Positions 27,273-36,372 of a stretch of DNA of 64,000 bases are shown here, in pieces. Position 1 is the first letter of the stretch, and each line of letters begins with the position of its first letter. This stretch comes from Draconibacterium orientale. GTDB lineage: Bacteria; Bacteroidota; Bacteroidia; Bacteroidales; UBA12170. The DNA lies in the NCBI GenBank assembly GCA_020718205.1, contig DYSN01000004.1:1-64000 (forward strand). The letters are read 5' to 3'. The notes under the pieces were generated by a model. It saw only the letters and a program-made list of their open reading frames with translations, was not told the origin of the DNA and made no database searches. The translations under genes and the position numbers were made by a program.

Positions 27273-28346
27273 ATGGCCTATTTGAACACCATAATCAAGG
27301 GAACTGGAAGCTATATTCCTACTAAAGTCATTAAAAATGTGGACTTTATAAATCAGGATTTTTACGATGCCAACAAAGAAAAACTCGACGATTCCGGCGA
27401 AAATATCATTCGAAAATTCAACGAAATAACCGGAATAAGCGAAAGAAGATATCTCAACGACCACCAAACTGTATCGGATATTGCTTTTATTGCCGCTGAA
27501 AAAGCCATTAAAAATGCGGATATTGACCCCGAAACCATTGACCAGATTATTGTGGCCCACAATTTTGGCGATGTGATTGAAGGCACCATTCAAACCGATA
27601 ACGTCCCCAGCTTAGCTTCACGGGTTAAGCACTCACTCAAGATAAAGAATCCGGAATGTGTGGCCTACGATGTTCTTTTTGGTTGCCCCGGTTGGATTCA
27701 GGGGGTTCTGCAAGCCGATGCCTATATTAAAGCCGGATTGGGTAAGCGTTTTCTCGTGATTGGCTCCGAAGCATTAAGCCGTGTTGTTGATCCCTACGAC
27801 CGCGATACCATGATTTACAGCGATGGCGCCGGAGCTTGTATTGTGGAAGGTGTTATGGAAGAAGAAAAAAGGGGGATTTTATCCTCTGCAGTTCGTACCG
27901 ATACTTATGAAGAAGCCTATTATTTGTTTCTGGGAGAATCGAACAAACCGCTGGAAGACTCAAAAATCAGATACATTAAAATGCATGGCCGGAAAATTTA
28001 TGAATATGCTATTTCCAAAGTTCCAACTGCCATGCAGGCTGCCTTGGATAAAGCCCAAATCAATCTGGATCAGGTCAATAAAATTCTCATTCATCAGGCC
28101 AACGAAAAAATGGATGAAGCTATTGTAAAAAGGCTTTATCGGCTCAACCACTTGCAAAGCCCCGAAGGAATTATGCCATTGAGCATTCAGTTTTTGGGAA
28201 ACAGCTCCGTTGCTACCATTCCAACTTTATACGATACCATTTTGAAAGGCGAATGTGACGGTCACGAAATCAACGAGAACGATATTCTTTTATTCGCCTC
28301 GGTGGGCGCCGGGATGAACATAAACGCCTTTGTTTACAGGCAATAA
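27273..28346 (+). CDS. Beta-ketoacyl-ACP synthase III (FabH-like)
   Basis: A 357-residue thiolase-fold enzyme with the FabH-type triad: nucleophile C138 in FGCPGW, H274 in LIHQANEKM and N310 in LGNSSVATIP. It is longer than E. coli FabH, with an N-terminal insertion around residues 30-45. It condenses acyl-CoA with malonyl-ACP, starting fatty acid or related polyketide synthesis. No other fab gene is adjacent, so this may be a second, specialised copy rather than the housekeeping enzyme. The gene is monocistronic and ends in a strong terminator shared with the convergent aconitase gene. Confidence 0.88.
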   Translation: MAYLNTIIKGTGSYIPTKVIKNVDFINQDFYDANKEKLDDSGENIIRKFNEITGISERRYLNDHQTVSDIAFIAAEKAIKNADIDPETIDQIIVAHNFGDVIEGTIQTDNVPSLASRVKHSLKIKNPECVAYDVLFGCPGWIQGVLQADAYIKAGLGKRFLVIGSEALSRVVDPYDRDTMIYSDGAGACIVEGVMEEEKRGILSSAVRTDTYEEAYYLFLGESNKPLEDSKIRYIKMHGRKIYEYAISKVPTAMQAALDKAQINLDQVNKILIHQANEKMDEAIVKRLYRLNHLQSPEGIMPLSIQFLGNSSVATIPTLYDTILKGECDGHEINENDILLFASVGAGMNINAFVYRQ

Positions 28347-28380
28347 AAAAAGCTGCTCAACATAATGAGCAGCTTTTTTC
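28344..28380. terminator. Bidirectional terminator between fabH-like gene and aconitase gene
   Basis: AGCTGCTCA / TGAGCAGCT form a 9-bp stem with a 6-base loop, flanked by seven A on one side and six T on the other, so it works on both strands. Confidence 0.92.
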
Positions 28381-28396
28381 TTTAGATTTTTTCGAA

Positions 28397-30202
28397 CTAA
28401 AACAATCCGCCTTTTTGATAGATTTCCAATTGTACTTCGGAGAATGGATCGCCCGAAATGGTAGTTCCTTTGGTAAGGTTTTCTATCATCCCTAAGTTAA
28501 AATCCACTTTTATGGAATCGCCAGTCTCAAGTTTCAAACCTTCGAGTGATGGATAGGTCATGATGGGGAACGCCGCATTGATGGCGTTTCGTTCATAAAT
28601 AGCTCCAAACGATTCGGCAATAACAGCCTGAATTCCAAGCGAAATAAAGCAATCAACAGCCTGTTGACGCGAACTGCCGCTTCCAAAGTTTTTAGCTACC
28701 ACCACAATATCACCAGCTTTGGCTTTTTTGCTAAAATCCTCATAACCTTTCAGATTGTCGAAAGTGTATTGCCCCATGTCCTTAATGTCGGTGATGGCTA
28801 AATAGCGGTTATGGAAAATCATGTCGGTGTCGATATTGTCTTCGTCAATATACCAAACTCTTCCCTGAACAACGGTGGGTTTATCATCAGCAATGGCTTG
28901 ATTTTGTGCAGTTTCTGCATTTTTTACGATTGCATTTCCTGTCACAAAAGTCATGGGTTCATCGGGAATATGGGCTGCATCGGTAATATAGCCGGCCAAA
29001 GCACTGGCAGCTACCGATTCGGGGGATGCCAGATAAACAGCTCCTTTTCCTTGTTTACCGGGGAAGTTTCTGTTACCGGTGGAAATAGTTACCTCGCCCG
29101 GGCCATTCTGACCCACTTGTCCGGCTGCACAACCGGCACAACCGGCATTGGAAACCATAGCCCCTGCATCTTTAAAAATGCGGAACAGTCCTTCTTCCAT
29201 ACATTGCACCCAAACATCATCGGTGGCTGGAACAATTTTCAACACCACGCCTGGCGCTACTTTGCGTCCTTTAAGGATATTGGCCAAAGCACGCATATCT
29301 TCTATTCGGCCATTGGTGCAACTTCCCACAAAAGCACTGTCAATTTTTATTTTGTCGCCCACAGGTATTTCCACAGTATCGTGTGGAGCGCCCGGACGAC
29401 TTACCATGGGCACAAAATTTGAAACATCAATATGATGAACCTGGGCATACTGAGCATCGCTATCGGCACAAATAGGATTCAACTTACGACCGGCTTTCTC
29501 TTCGGCATATTTCATTATTTCTTCGGTGGGTGTGAAAAGGAGAATAATGGCTCCCATCTCGGTTCCCATACTGGCTATGGTTATGCGGTCGGACAAGTTA
29601 AAACGGTCGATGACATCGCCATAAAGCTCCACCGAAAATCCCAGCAAATCGTTGGCTCCGAATATATTCAGCAGGTTTAAAACAAAATCCTTGGCTGTGA
29701 TATGAGCAGGAAGCGTGCCTGTAACATTGAGTTTAACAGATTCAGGGACTTTAAACCAAACCATTCCCCTGTTGAAAGCCGCTGCAATATCCTGATCGCC
29801 CATTCCCTGGCCAAAAGCACCAATGGCCCCTAAAATATTGGCATGAGAATCGGTGGTTACGGCGGTTGCGCCCGGATATACAATGCCTTCGTTTATCATG
29901 GTATGGGTTCCAATTCCATGGTCGATATCGTAGACTTTAATACCATGTTTACGAGCCCAAACCCGCACAACTTGCTGGTTCACTGCATATTTTTGATCGG
30001 AACCCGTTGGATTGGTATCGAAGGTAAAAAAGGTTTTTGATGGATCATCTACCTTTAGATTGTTGGTTTCCATAGTTTTAACAACATTGGGGCCACCAAA
30101 ATCACGGGCAGCTCGGGCATCTATTTCAATATCAACAATATCGCCTGGTTTTACCTGGTCGTATTTGGAGTGATTGGCAATAATTTTCTCAATTAGATTC
30201 AT
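28397..30202 (-). CDS. Aconitate hydratase (LeuCD-like fused family)
   Basis: A 601-residue fusion of the large [4Fe-4S] dehydratase part and the small swivel domain. Cluster cysteines are in FVGSCTNGR and in AGCAGCAAG; the swivel domain begins about residue 450 with VWYIDEDNIDTDMIFHNRY and has KNFGSGSSRQQAV. Its length is nearer to archaeal/Thermotoga-type aconitase and homoaconitase than to the 750-900-residue AcnA/AcnB forms. It would interconvert citrate and isocitrate. An isopropylmalate role is possible from sequence, but the nearby isocitrate dehydrogenase favours aconitase. Transcribed after prsW with a 17-base gap. Confidence 0.85.
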   Translation of the reverse strand: MNLIEKIIANHSKYDQVKPGDIVDIEIDARAARDFGGPNVVKTMETNNLKVDDPSKTFFTFDTNPTGSDQKYAVNQQVVRVWARKHGIKVYDIDHGIGTHTMINEGIVYPGATAVTTDSHANILGAIGAFGQGMGDQDIAAAFNRGMVWFKVPESVKLNVTGTLPAHITAKDFVLNLLNIFGANDLLGFSVELYGDVIDRFNLSDRITIASMGTEMGAIILLFTPTEEIMKYAEEKAGRKLNPICADSDAQYAQVHHIDVSNFVPMVSRPGAPHDTVEIPVGDKIKIDSAFVGSCTNGRIEDMRALANILKGRKVAPGVVLKIVPATDDVWVQCMEEGLFRIFKDAGAMVSNAGCAGCAAGQVGQNGPGEVTISTGNRNFPGKQGKGAVYLASPESVAASALAGYITDAAHIPDEPMTFVTGNAIVKNAETAQNQAIADDKPTVVQGRVWYIDEDNIDTDMIFHNRYLAITDIKDMGQYTFDNLKGYEDFSKKAKAGDIVVVAKNFGSGSSRQQAVDCFISLGIQAVIAESFGAIYERNAINAAFPIMTYPSLEGLKLETGDSIKVDFNLGMIENLTKGTTISGDPFSEVQLEIYQKGGLF

Positions 30203-30219
30203 AGGTTATATCAATTTAA

Positions 30220-30879
30220 TTACTTTTTAAATATCGATTTGTCGGAAAGATAATTGATTTTTCGAAAACCATTTATCCATAAATAAATAAGAAACGGGAT
30301 GAATAAAAGCAGAAGCAGGAAATTTTGCGACATAAGAATAAAGTCGTAAACCCCGTGAAAAAAAATGGGCATCACCAGAGCGAGAACGAGATAACGTGTC
30401 TTTGCAATGAAAAGTGACTTCCCAAAGTAGAATCCCATGACCACCCCAAAAAGTGCATGGGCCGGAACAGCAGTCAGCGAACGGCTATACCCCACCGAAG
30501 CTCCACCCGAGCTAACATAGAGAATATTTTCAACCGCAGCAAAACCCAACGATACAAAAACAGCGTAGACTATTCCATCGAATCGCTCATTGAAGTATGG
30601 GCTGCGACGAATTAACAAATAAAGCACCAAAAACTTAAACAATTCCTCGGTGAAAGCCGCAACCACAAAAGCCCGGTAAGCCACTTGAATATATCCGGTA
30701 AAAAGCGGATAAAATGTCATTAATAATTCTTCGACCACAATTATGGGAAGGGTAATAATAGCACCAGCTAAAAGAGTTTTAAGGAGCAAACCAACCGGTT
30801 CCTTCTCATATTTATCGCGAACATAAATATAGACAAGGATAACAATGACTGGAGCAAGAGCTAAAAACAACAAATCCAT
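30220..30879 (-). CDS. PrsW-like intramembrane metalloprotease
   Basis: A 219-residue polytopic membrane protein starting at MDLLFLALAP; the upstream in-frame ATG at 30915 lies inside a terminator and is rejected. PrsW motifs are present: EELFKFLVLY (the EExxK motif), FGVVMGFYFGKS, and FFHGVYDF with the second metal-ligand His. The family includes proteases that cleave anti-sigma factors in the membrane; some members have other roles. It sits between the HD protein and aconitase genes without an obvious functional link. Confidence 0.82.
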   Translation of the reverse strand: MDLLFLALAPVIVILVYIYVRDKYEKEPVGLLLKTLLAGAIITLPIIVVEELLMTFYPLFTGYIQVAYRAFVVAAFTEELFKFLVLYLLIRRSPYFNERFDGIVYAVFVSLGFAAVENILYVSSGGASVGYSRSLTAVPAHALFGVVMGFYFGKSLFIAKTRYLVLALVMPIFFHGVYDFILMSQNFLLLLLFIPFLIYLWINGFRKINYLSDKSIFKK

Positions 30880-30892
30880 GTGGGGAATTATT

Positions 30893-30930
30893 AAAAAAAG
30901 AGACAGCAAGCCCAAAAGCCTGCTATCTCT
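30893..30930 (-). terminator. Terminator downstream of the HD-domain gene, immediately upstream of prsW
   Basis: On the minus strand AGAGATAGCAGGC and GCTTGCTGTCTCT form a nearly perfect 13-bp stem with a TTTTGG loop, followed by seven T. It lies 15 bases past the HD gene stop and 14 bases before the prsW start codon, so expression of prsW needs readthrough or a promoter overlapping the hairpin. Confidence 0.88.
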
Positions 30931-30944
30931 CTATCTGGTTCATT

Positions 30945-31508
30945 TTATTTTTTTATGATTAGTCTTTCTTTGAAAGGCAGAAAAGTCATGAAGTCGGAAT
31001 GATGAACCACATAGGCTTCGGTGGTTCTTTTAATCATATTTCCTTCGTCGGCATGGGCTGCAATGATATGACATACCTCCGCAGGAACTCCACATTCTTC
31101 GGCCAAAGATACGCCCGAAAAAGGATGGCGAACATATTTGCCATAATTCCCCTGAACGGCTTTTCCGTTGGCATCGAGCTCATATTCAAGCAATTTTCCC
31201 ACATCGGCCAAAATAGCACCGGCAATGAGCACATCCATGTCGCAGGTGAGCTCCCCGTGATACATATCATTGATTTTTTGTCCGGCATCGCGTGCAATAT
31301 GAACCACTGAGCGTTTGTGATCCATAAAGGTGACTTTTAAATCGGGGCCACAAAGCAAAGTGAAAGGAATTCTATTCAAATCATCGGGGGTTAGCACACT
31401 TCTTTGAAGCGCCAGCTCCCAGGTTTTGGCGGTCTGATCGCGCAAAGTCTCGTTCTCAATCCAATTGAGCTCGGGCCACAAAACATATACCTGGTTTTCC
31501 ATAGTCAT
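30945..31508 (-). CDS. HD-domain protein with substituted HD histidine
   Basis: A 187-residue HD-superfamily protein. H70 (VVHIA) fits the first ligand and H149 (IIAAHADEG) and the HHSDF tail fit later ligands, but the signature HD is ILADVGKLLEY: Ala101-Asp102, codon GCC, two base changes from a His codon. Canonical HD phosphohydrolases need that His, so this protein is either inactive, a binding protein, or uses another metal arrangement. The gene lies 17 bases after isocitrate dehydrogenase and ahead of aconitase, suggesting a role linked to central carbon metabolism. The start may instead be the ATG at 31502. Confidence 0.8.
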   Translation of the reverse strand: MTMENQVYVLWPELNWIENETLRDQTAKTWELALQRSVLTPDDLNRIPFTLLCGPDLKVTFMDHKRSVVHIARDAGQKINDMYHGELTCDMDVLIAGAILADVGKLLEYELDANGKAVQGNYGKYVRHPFSGVSLAEECGVPAEVCHIIAAHADEGNMIKRTTEAYVVHHSDFMTFLPFKERLIIKK

Positions 31509-31525
31509 TTTGAATGAATTTCCGA

Positions 31526-32722
31526 TTAGAGTTTAGCAATGATGGCATCGGCCATTTGGCGGGTACTGGCGGCGCCTTCGTTCACTACTTTGGCTGTTCC
31601 GCGCATTTTCATCATATCGTAGGTACGAACTTTACCTTCGGCAATAACTTCGGCAACGGCTTTTCTTATTTTCTTAGCTTTTTCCTGTTCTTCAACAAAA
31701 TCAAGCATCATGCAGGCCGATTCAATCATGGCGATTGGGTTCACTATAGAAACTTCATATTCAGCATATTTAGGAGCCGATCCGTGGGTAGGTTCAAAAA
31801 CACCTATTCCATTGTCGGGGTTCATTTGAGCTGAAGCTGCAAAACCCAATCCACCAATTAAACCGGCAAAACCATCGGAAACAATATCGCCAAACATATT
31901 TCCAGCTACTATAACTCCGTAATCCTCAGGATTTTTTGTAAGCCACATCATTTGAGCATCAATATTGGTATTCCACAATTCGATATGCGAATAATCGGCT
32001 TTTTGCATTTGTTGCGCCATTTTATACATCATACCGCTGGTTTCGCGAATTACATTGGGTTTCTCGCAAACGGTAACCGATTTATAGCCATATTTATTGG
32101 CATGTTCAAAAGCGGCTCTCAAAATTCTCTCGGTCGCTCTTTTGGTGAAGATACGGGTAGAGATGGAAATTTCTTCTTTGGGGGTTGCTCCAAAATTCTG
32201 AACAAATTTGGGGTGTGTCATCATGGCTTCGTAAACCTGAACCGGTGGATTGCTCCACTCAACGCCACCATACAATCCTTCGGTGTTTTGGCGGAAGATG
32301 GCCACATCAACGGCAGGCTCTTCAATGGTAGTGCCTTGTCCGCGACGAACAAAATTCAGCGGGTTGCCGATATAAGATTTGCAGGGACGCAAACAAATAT
32401 CGAGACCAAAATGCTGACGAAGACCAACTATGGGGCTGCTATAAACCAATCCTTTTGTTTTGAGCTCCGGAGCCAACTCGTCGAAGGCTGCATCTTTTGG
32501 TTTGGAAGTGATGGCACCAAACAGAGCGACTTTGTATTTCTCGATTAAATCGATGGTTCTTTGGGGCAGCGGATTGCCTTCTTTCCTCCAGAATTCCCAT
32601 CCTATATCGCCTTCAATATAGTCGGCTTCAAAGCCGGCTGATTCCAATACTCTTAGGGTTTCATCCAGTACAACCTTTCCGATTCCATCGCCGGGCAAGG
32701 TTACAATTGTTCTTTTTGACAT
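31526..32722 (-). CDS. Isocitrate dehydrogenase (isocitrate/isopropylmalate dehydrogenase family)
   Basis: A 398-residue beta-decarboxylating dehydrogenase. Signatures are the N-terminal TLPGDGIG, the substrate-arginine stretch VDVAIFRQNTEGLYGGVEW, NTNIDAQMMWLTKNPEDYGVI, and NMFGDIVSDGFAGLIGGLGFA with metal-binding aspartates, then EPTHGSAPKYA near the nucleotide site. It converts isocitrate to 2-oxoglutarate; NAD versus NADP use is not resolved. Pairing with aconitase argues against LeuB. First gene of the unit ending in the 30.9-kb terminator. Confidence 0.88.
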   Translation of the reverse strand: MSKRTIVTLPGDGIGKVVLDETLRVLESAGFEADYIEGDIGWEFWRKEGNPLPQRTIDLIEKYKVALFGAITSKPKDAAFDELAPELKTKGLVYSSPIVGLRQHFGLDICLRPCKSYIGNPLNFVRRGQGTTIEEPAVDVAIFRQNTEGLYGGVEWSNPPVQVYEAMMTHPKFVQNFGATPKEEISISTRIFTKRATERILRAAFEHANKYGYKSVTVCEKPNVIRETSGMMYKMAQQMQKADYSHIELWNTNIDAQMMWLTKNPEDYGVIVAGNMFGDIVSDGFAGLIGGLGFAASAQMNPDNGIGVFEPTHGSAPKYAEYEVSIVNPIAMIESACMMLDFVEEQEKAKKIRKAVAEVIAEGKVRTYDMMKMRGTAKVVNEGAASTRQMADAIIAKL

Positions 32723-32885
32723 ATGCTAATTTTTAATTTTTTTCAGGCTCAAAAATAGAAACAAAACCCATTCAATTAGGGGTTTATCAGCGAATTCGGC
32801 AGAGAAATATTAAAATCAGTGGAACTCTTATATTCTGAAATTGGTGATTGCTTAACGATCAGTTGGGAATGCGATCAGGGGTTAC

Positions 32886-33500
32886 TTAAAACTCTAAAAT
32901 CCCTTTTCCCTGACGGAGAATCTCGAAATCGCCATTCACACAATCTACCACTGTGCTGGCCTGATTGTCGCCATAGCCTCCATCGATTACCAAATCAACG
33001 CGGTCACTGAAATCGTCGTAAAGAATTTCCGCATCGGTATTGTACTCGAGTATTTTGTCTTCATCATTCACCGACGACGAGATAAGCGGATGATTGAGCT
33101 TGTCCACAATTTCCAAAGCAACTCTGTGGTTGGGAATTCTGATTCCAATGGTTTTCTTTTTGTTGTTGAAAATCTTAGGAATGCTGCTGTTGGCTTCGAG
33201 AATAAAGGTGAACGGCCCGGGCAAATTCCGCTTCATGAGTTTAAACACAGATTTATCAAAGGTTTTGGTGAAAGCCGAAAGCTGACTCAAGTCGCTGAAG
33301 ATAAAAGAGAAATCCGCTTCTTTTTTTTTTATTCCCTTGAGTTGACTGATTCGCTCAATGGCTCTGGCCTTGTTCGGATGACATCCAAAAGCATAAACTG
33401 TATCGGTCGGGTAAATGATTACACCCCCGTCCATCAGACATTCAATCACCGTGTTGATTAATTTTGGTGAAGGATTTTCAGGGTAAATTTTCAGTAACAT
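32886..33500 (-). CDS. L-threonylcarbamoyladenylate synthase (Sua5/YciO/YrdC family)
   Basis: A 204-residue enzyme starting at MLLKIYPENPSPK; a start at 33521 would add seven poorly conserved residues. Family features are GGVIIYPTDTVYAFGCH, KKEADFSF with basic substrate-binding residues, KRNLPGPFTFILEA, GIRIPNH and PLISSSVN. It makes threonylcarbamoyl-AMP for t6A in tRNAs reading ANN codons. The short form, without the Sua5 C-terminal domain, is YrdC/YciO-like; these two are not distinguished here. Confidence 0.88.
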   Translation of the reverse strand: MLLKIYPENPSPKLINTVIECLMDGGVIIYPTDTVYAFGCHPNKARAIERISQLKGIKKKEADFSFIFSDLSQLSAFTKTFDKSVFKLMKRNLPGPFTFILEANSSIPKIFNNKKKTIGIRIPNHRVALEIVDKLNHPLISSSVNDEDKILEYNTDAEILYDDFSDRVDLVIDGGYGDNQASTVVDCVNGDFEILRQGKGILEF

Positions 33501-33572
33501 TTCGTGATTTTTAAGCCGCAAAAGTATTGATTTATTGGAATCGGGAGTGATTTAAATTTTTTATACCGGTGT

Positions 33573-33603
33573 TTGCTCAAATGGTAATCAAATACTATCT
33601 TTG
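33573..33603 (+). promoter_or_regulatory. Bacteroidota-type promoter of the small lipoprotein gene
   Basis: TTG at 33573-33575, a 20-base spacer, then TATCTTTG at 33596-33603 (consensus TAnnTTTG). Transcription would begin about 18 bases ahead of the ATG at 33625. Confidence 0.7.
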
Positions 33604-33624
33604 CTTGGTACATAAATAGTTGAA

Positions 33625-34023
33625 ATGAAGAAAGCAATCAGCCTTTTAGCAGTCGTTGTTGTCGTTTTAGGGATTGTACTATCCTGTTCCAAAAACGATA
33701 TCGATCAGCAATATCAAACCTACGAAGTAGAATATTTGTTAAAGAACAATTTGCCCGAGGGCAAACGGTTCACTATAACCTATAAGAATCCGGCTTATGC
33801 CAACAAAACCACCGAGCAATATGAAAATATTCAGGATACCTTCTGGATTCGTTTTGAAGCTAAGAGCTTAGATTATTTGTATTTATCGGCAAAAACCAAA
33901 AACGATACGTCTGATTATTCCATAAGCATCTATGTGGATTCCAAATTAATTGAAATGGATTCGACTTCTTGCAACTGGGAATGCGACAGCACCTTTGTAG
34001 AAATTGATTATCCCCTTCCATAA
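33625..34023 (+). CDS. Small lipoprotein of unknown function
   Basis: I do not recognise a family. 132 residues with a lipoprotein signal (LGIVLSC, acylated Cys21). The mature part is short and beta-rich (FTITYKNPAYANKT, DTFWIRFEAKSLDYLYLSA, YSISIYVDSKLIEMD), compatible with a single immunoglobulin-like or MmpL3-domain-like sandwich as seen in other Bacteroidota lipoproteins. It has its own good promoter and is followed by a transporter gene on the same strand after 113 bases. Confidence 0.65.
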   Translation: MKKAISLLAVVVVVLGIVLSCSKNDIDQQYQTYEVEYLLKNNLPEGKRFTITYKNPAYANKTTEQYENIQDTFWIRFEAKSLDYLYLSAKTKNDTSDYSISIYVDSKLIEMDSTSCNWECDSTFVEIDYPLP

Positions 34024-34136
34024 AATATAAGTTTCTGGTTTTTAGAGTTTTGTTTTCACAACACTCATCCTGTTAAAAACAAATATATTCTCAAATTAAA
34101 GGTGCTTTAGCATCTGTTTATCAATAATATAATAGG

Positions 34137-35558
34137 ATGACAGGAATTTTCAGCAGATTTCCGCGAACATTTTGGATTGCAAACACCATTGAGCTTTTTG
34201 AGCGTTTTGCGTGGTATGGCTTTTTTATGCTGTTTGCCAACTATCTCACCAAATCGGGAGAACTTGGTGGATTGGAATTCAGCCAAAATCAAAAAGGTAT
34301 CATTATGGGTGTGGGAACGGGCATTCTTTACTTTCTCCCCATCATCACCGGAGCCATTGCCGATAAATGGGGATATAAAAAAGTGCTGTTTCTTTCGTTC
34401 ATCATTTATGCATCGGCATTTGCAATTATTCCACTTTTCGACACCTTTACCGGAGTGTTTATCAGCTATTTATATCTGGCTGTTGGGGCTGCTCTTTTTA
34501 AACCCATCATTTCGGCAACCGTTTCCAAAACCACCACCAAAGAAACTGCCTCCATTGGTTTTGGTATCTTTTATATGATGGTGAATATTGGTTCTTTTTT
34601 CGGCCCCCTGTTGACCCTGGCTTTTAAAGATACTTCCTACGAAATGGTGTTTTATTTGTCGGCGGGAATCATTTCCATTAATTTTATCCTGCTCCTTTTT
34701 TACAAAGAGCCCGACAAAATTGAAAATACCGATTCGCTCATTATCACCCTTCAAACGATTTTTCGAAATATAATCCATGTGATGGCCGATTTCAAATTCG
34801 TGCTGTTTCTATTGATTGCCGCGGGTTTCTGGACCATGTACCTGCAGCTGTTTTTCACATTGCCCGTCTTTATCGAACAATGGGTAGATACTTCTTCCTG
34901 GGTCAGTTTCTTCAGCAACTCCATGCCATTTATTTCTGAAACCTATAGCCGTGGCAATCAGATGGATCCTGAGTTTATCACCAATTTCGACGCTTTGTTT
35001 ATCATCCTTTTTCAGGTTTTGGTGAGCAGCATCATCATGCAGTGGAAGGCTTTAAAGGTAATGGTGAGTGGATTTCTCATCTCAACTATTGGACTTAGCC
35101 TGACATTAATCACCCAAAATCCGCTGTTTATTCTGGTGGCCTTGTTTATTTTTGGGGTTGGTGAAATGACGGCATCTCCCAAGATTACAGAGTATATTGG
35201 TAGTATTGCACCTGCTGATAAGAAAGCATTGTACATGGGCTATTCCTTCATTCCTATGTTTGTGGGGAATATATTAGCCGGATTGGTTTCCGGCCCCGTT
35301 TATCAAAAAACCGGCGATTTGGTCAGCTTTGTGAGATTGGAAGCCGACAAACATCACTTTTCTATCCCATCGGGTCTCACCCAAACCGAGGAAATAAATT
35401 TTCTCTCCACTCAATTGGGAATGAATCACCGGGAAACCATCAACTATTTGTGGGAAATCTATAATCCTTCGCAAATCTGGATGGTTGTTGCAGCCATAGG
35501 CTTTGCCGCTGCTTTTGGTTTGCTCATTTATAACCGATTCATTTTTAAGAAGATATAA
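34137..35558 (+). CDS. MFS transporter, POT/peptide-permease-like
   Basis: A 473-residue membrane protein with about 12-14 helices. ELFERFAWYGFFMLFANYL at the N-terminus matches the ExxERFxYYG motif of proton-dependent oligopeptide transporters, here with W for the first Y. GAIADKWGYKK is the MFS loop motif. It probably imports di- or tripeptides with protons, which would suit a bacterium with a secreted protease, but other substrates are possible. No neighbouring gene points to the substrate. Confidence 0.78.
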   Translation: MTGIFSRFPRTFWIANTIELFERFAWYGFFMLFANYLTKSGELGGLEFSQNQKGIIMGVGTGILYFLPIITGAIADKWGYKKVLFLSFIIYASAFAIIPLFDTFTGVFISYLYLAVGAALFKPIISATVSKTTTKETASIGFGIFYMMVNIGSFFGPLLTLAFKDTSYEMVFYLSAGIISINFILLLFYKEPDKIENTDSLIITLQTIFRNIIHVMADFKFVLFLLIAAGFWTMYLQLFFTLPVFIEQWVDTSSWVSFFSNSMPFISETYSRGNQMDPEFITNFDALFIILFQVLVSSIIMQWKALKVMVSGFLISTIGLSLTLITQNPLFILVALFIFGVGEMTASPKITEYIGSIAPADKKALYMGYSFIPMFVGNILAGLVSGPVYQKTGDLVSFVRLEADKHHFSIPSGLTQTEEINFLSTQLGMNHRETINYLWEIYNPSQIWMVVAAIGFAAAFGLLIYNRFIFKKI

Positions 35559-35566
35559 TCCATAAT

Positions 35567-36292
35567 TTACTTTTCGCGATAGTGATATTGTATATGGGTT
35601 GGGCGGGCATTTTCTGATAACGACTTTTTATCCGTAGGTTGATCCGACCGCCAATAAGCATCTTCATCATCGGACACATCGGTATCGTCCCATTGAAACT
35701 CATCTTCTTTTGGCCCCTGTTTTCTGAAAGCCACAGCGGCTAAAAGGCCGGAAAGAAAGCCAAACAGGTGCCCTTCCCAACTGATATTTTTATCGGGGAA
35801 AAACTCTGGGAAAAAGCCCCAAATCATACTTCCGTAAAGAAAAGTGACGATTAAAGTAAGAGTCAGCAATCTTCGGTTATTACGCAAAATGCCCGACATA
35901 AACAGAAAAGCGACCAGACCATACACCACTCCACTGGCTCCAATATGATACGATTCGTGGGCACCAAGCCAAAGCCAAAGTCCGGTTAAAAGCCAAACGA
36001 GCACAAAAATCTTCCAGGCAAGTTCGCGGTAGAAATAGAACAACATGGTTCCCAGGAAAAGAAATGGGGTGGTATTGGAAAGCAAATGCTCCCAGTCACC
36101 ATGAATCAATGGCATGGTAATAATGCCCCCCAGGCTTTCCCAATGCAACGGATAAACCCCACCCTGAGTAAACTTCCAATGAAACAGTGTTTCCACAAGC
36201 TTTACCAACCACATGATAAGCACCATGACAAAGGGCCAGAAAGCTGCACGCAACAAAATATTTTTTTCCTGTTGTGAATTCATGGTCATCAT
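35567..36292 (-). CDS. Rhomboid family intramembrane serine protease
   Basis: A six-helix membrane protein with the catalytic serine in HIGASGVVYGL and the catalytic histidine in WEGHLFGFLSG. The first luminal loop and H(x)n residues such as LIHGDWEHLLSN fit the family (HxxxHLxxN). The C-terminal 50 residues are acidic and cytosolic. Several ATGs are possible (36292, 36289, 36283); the true N-terminus is uncertain by a few residues. Substrate unknown. It converges with the POT-like transporter gene, nine bases apart. Confidence 0.9.
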   Translation of the reverse strand: MMTMNSQQEKNILLRAAFWPFVMVLIMWLVKLVETLFHWKFTQGGVYPLHWESLGGIITMPLIHGDWEHLLSNTTPFLFLGTMLFYFYRELAWKIFVLVWLLTGLWLWLGAHESYHIGASGVVYGLVAFLFMSGILRNNRRLLTLTLIVTFLYGSMIWGFFPEFFPDKNISWEGHLFGFLSGLLAAVAFRKQGPKEDEFQWDDTDVSDDEDAYWRSDQPTDKKSLSENARPTHIQYHYREK

Positions 36293-36345
36293 AGAGCAAA
36301 AATAGTACAAAACATTGCTTTTCAGCCTTTTTGACAGAATGTCAT

Positions 36346-36369
36346 AAAAAAAGGGGAAAAATCCCCTTT
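36346..36369 (-). terminator. Rho-independent terminator of rpoD
   Basis: On the minus strand AAAGGGGATTTTTCCCCTTTTTTT forms a short GGGG/CCCC stem with A-T extensions and a T-tract, directly past the rpoD stop. Confidence 0.85.
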
Positions 36370-36372
36370 ATA

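Noticed and set aside
28397-30202. Reading the 601-residue dehydratase as 3-isopropylmalate dehydratase (LeuCD fusion)
   Set aside because: LeuC and LeuD are normally separate genes with leuA and leuB; here the partner is an isocitrate dehydrogenase-like gene and there are no leu genes nearby. The choice stays open to enzyme assay.
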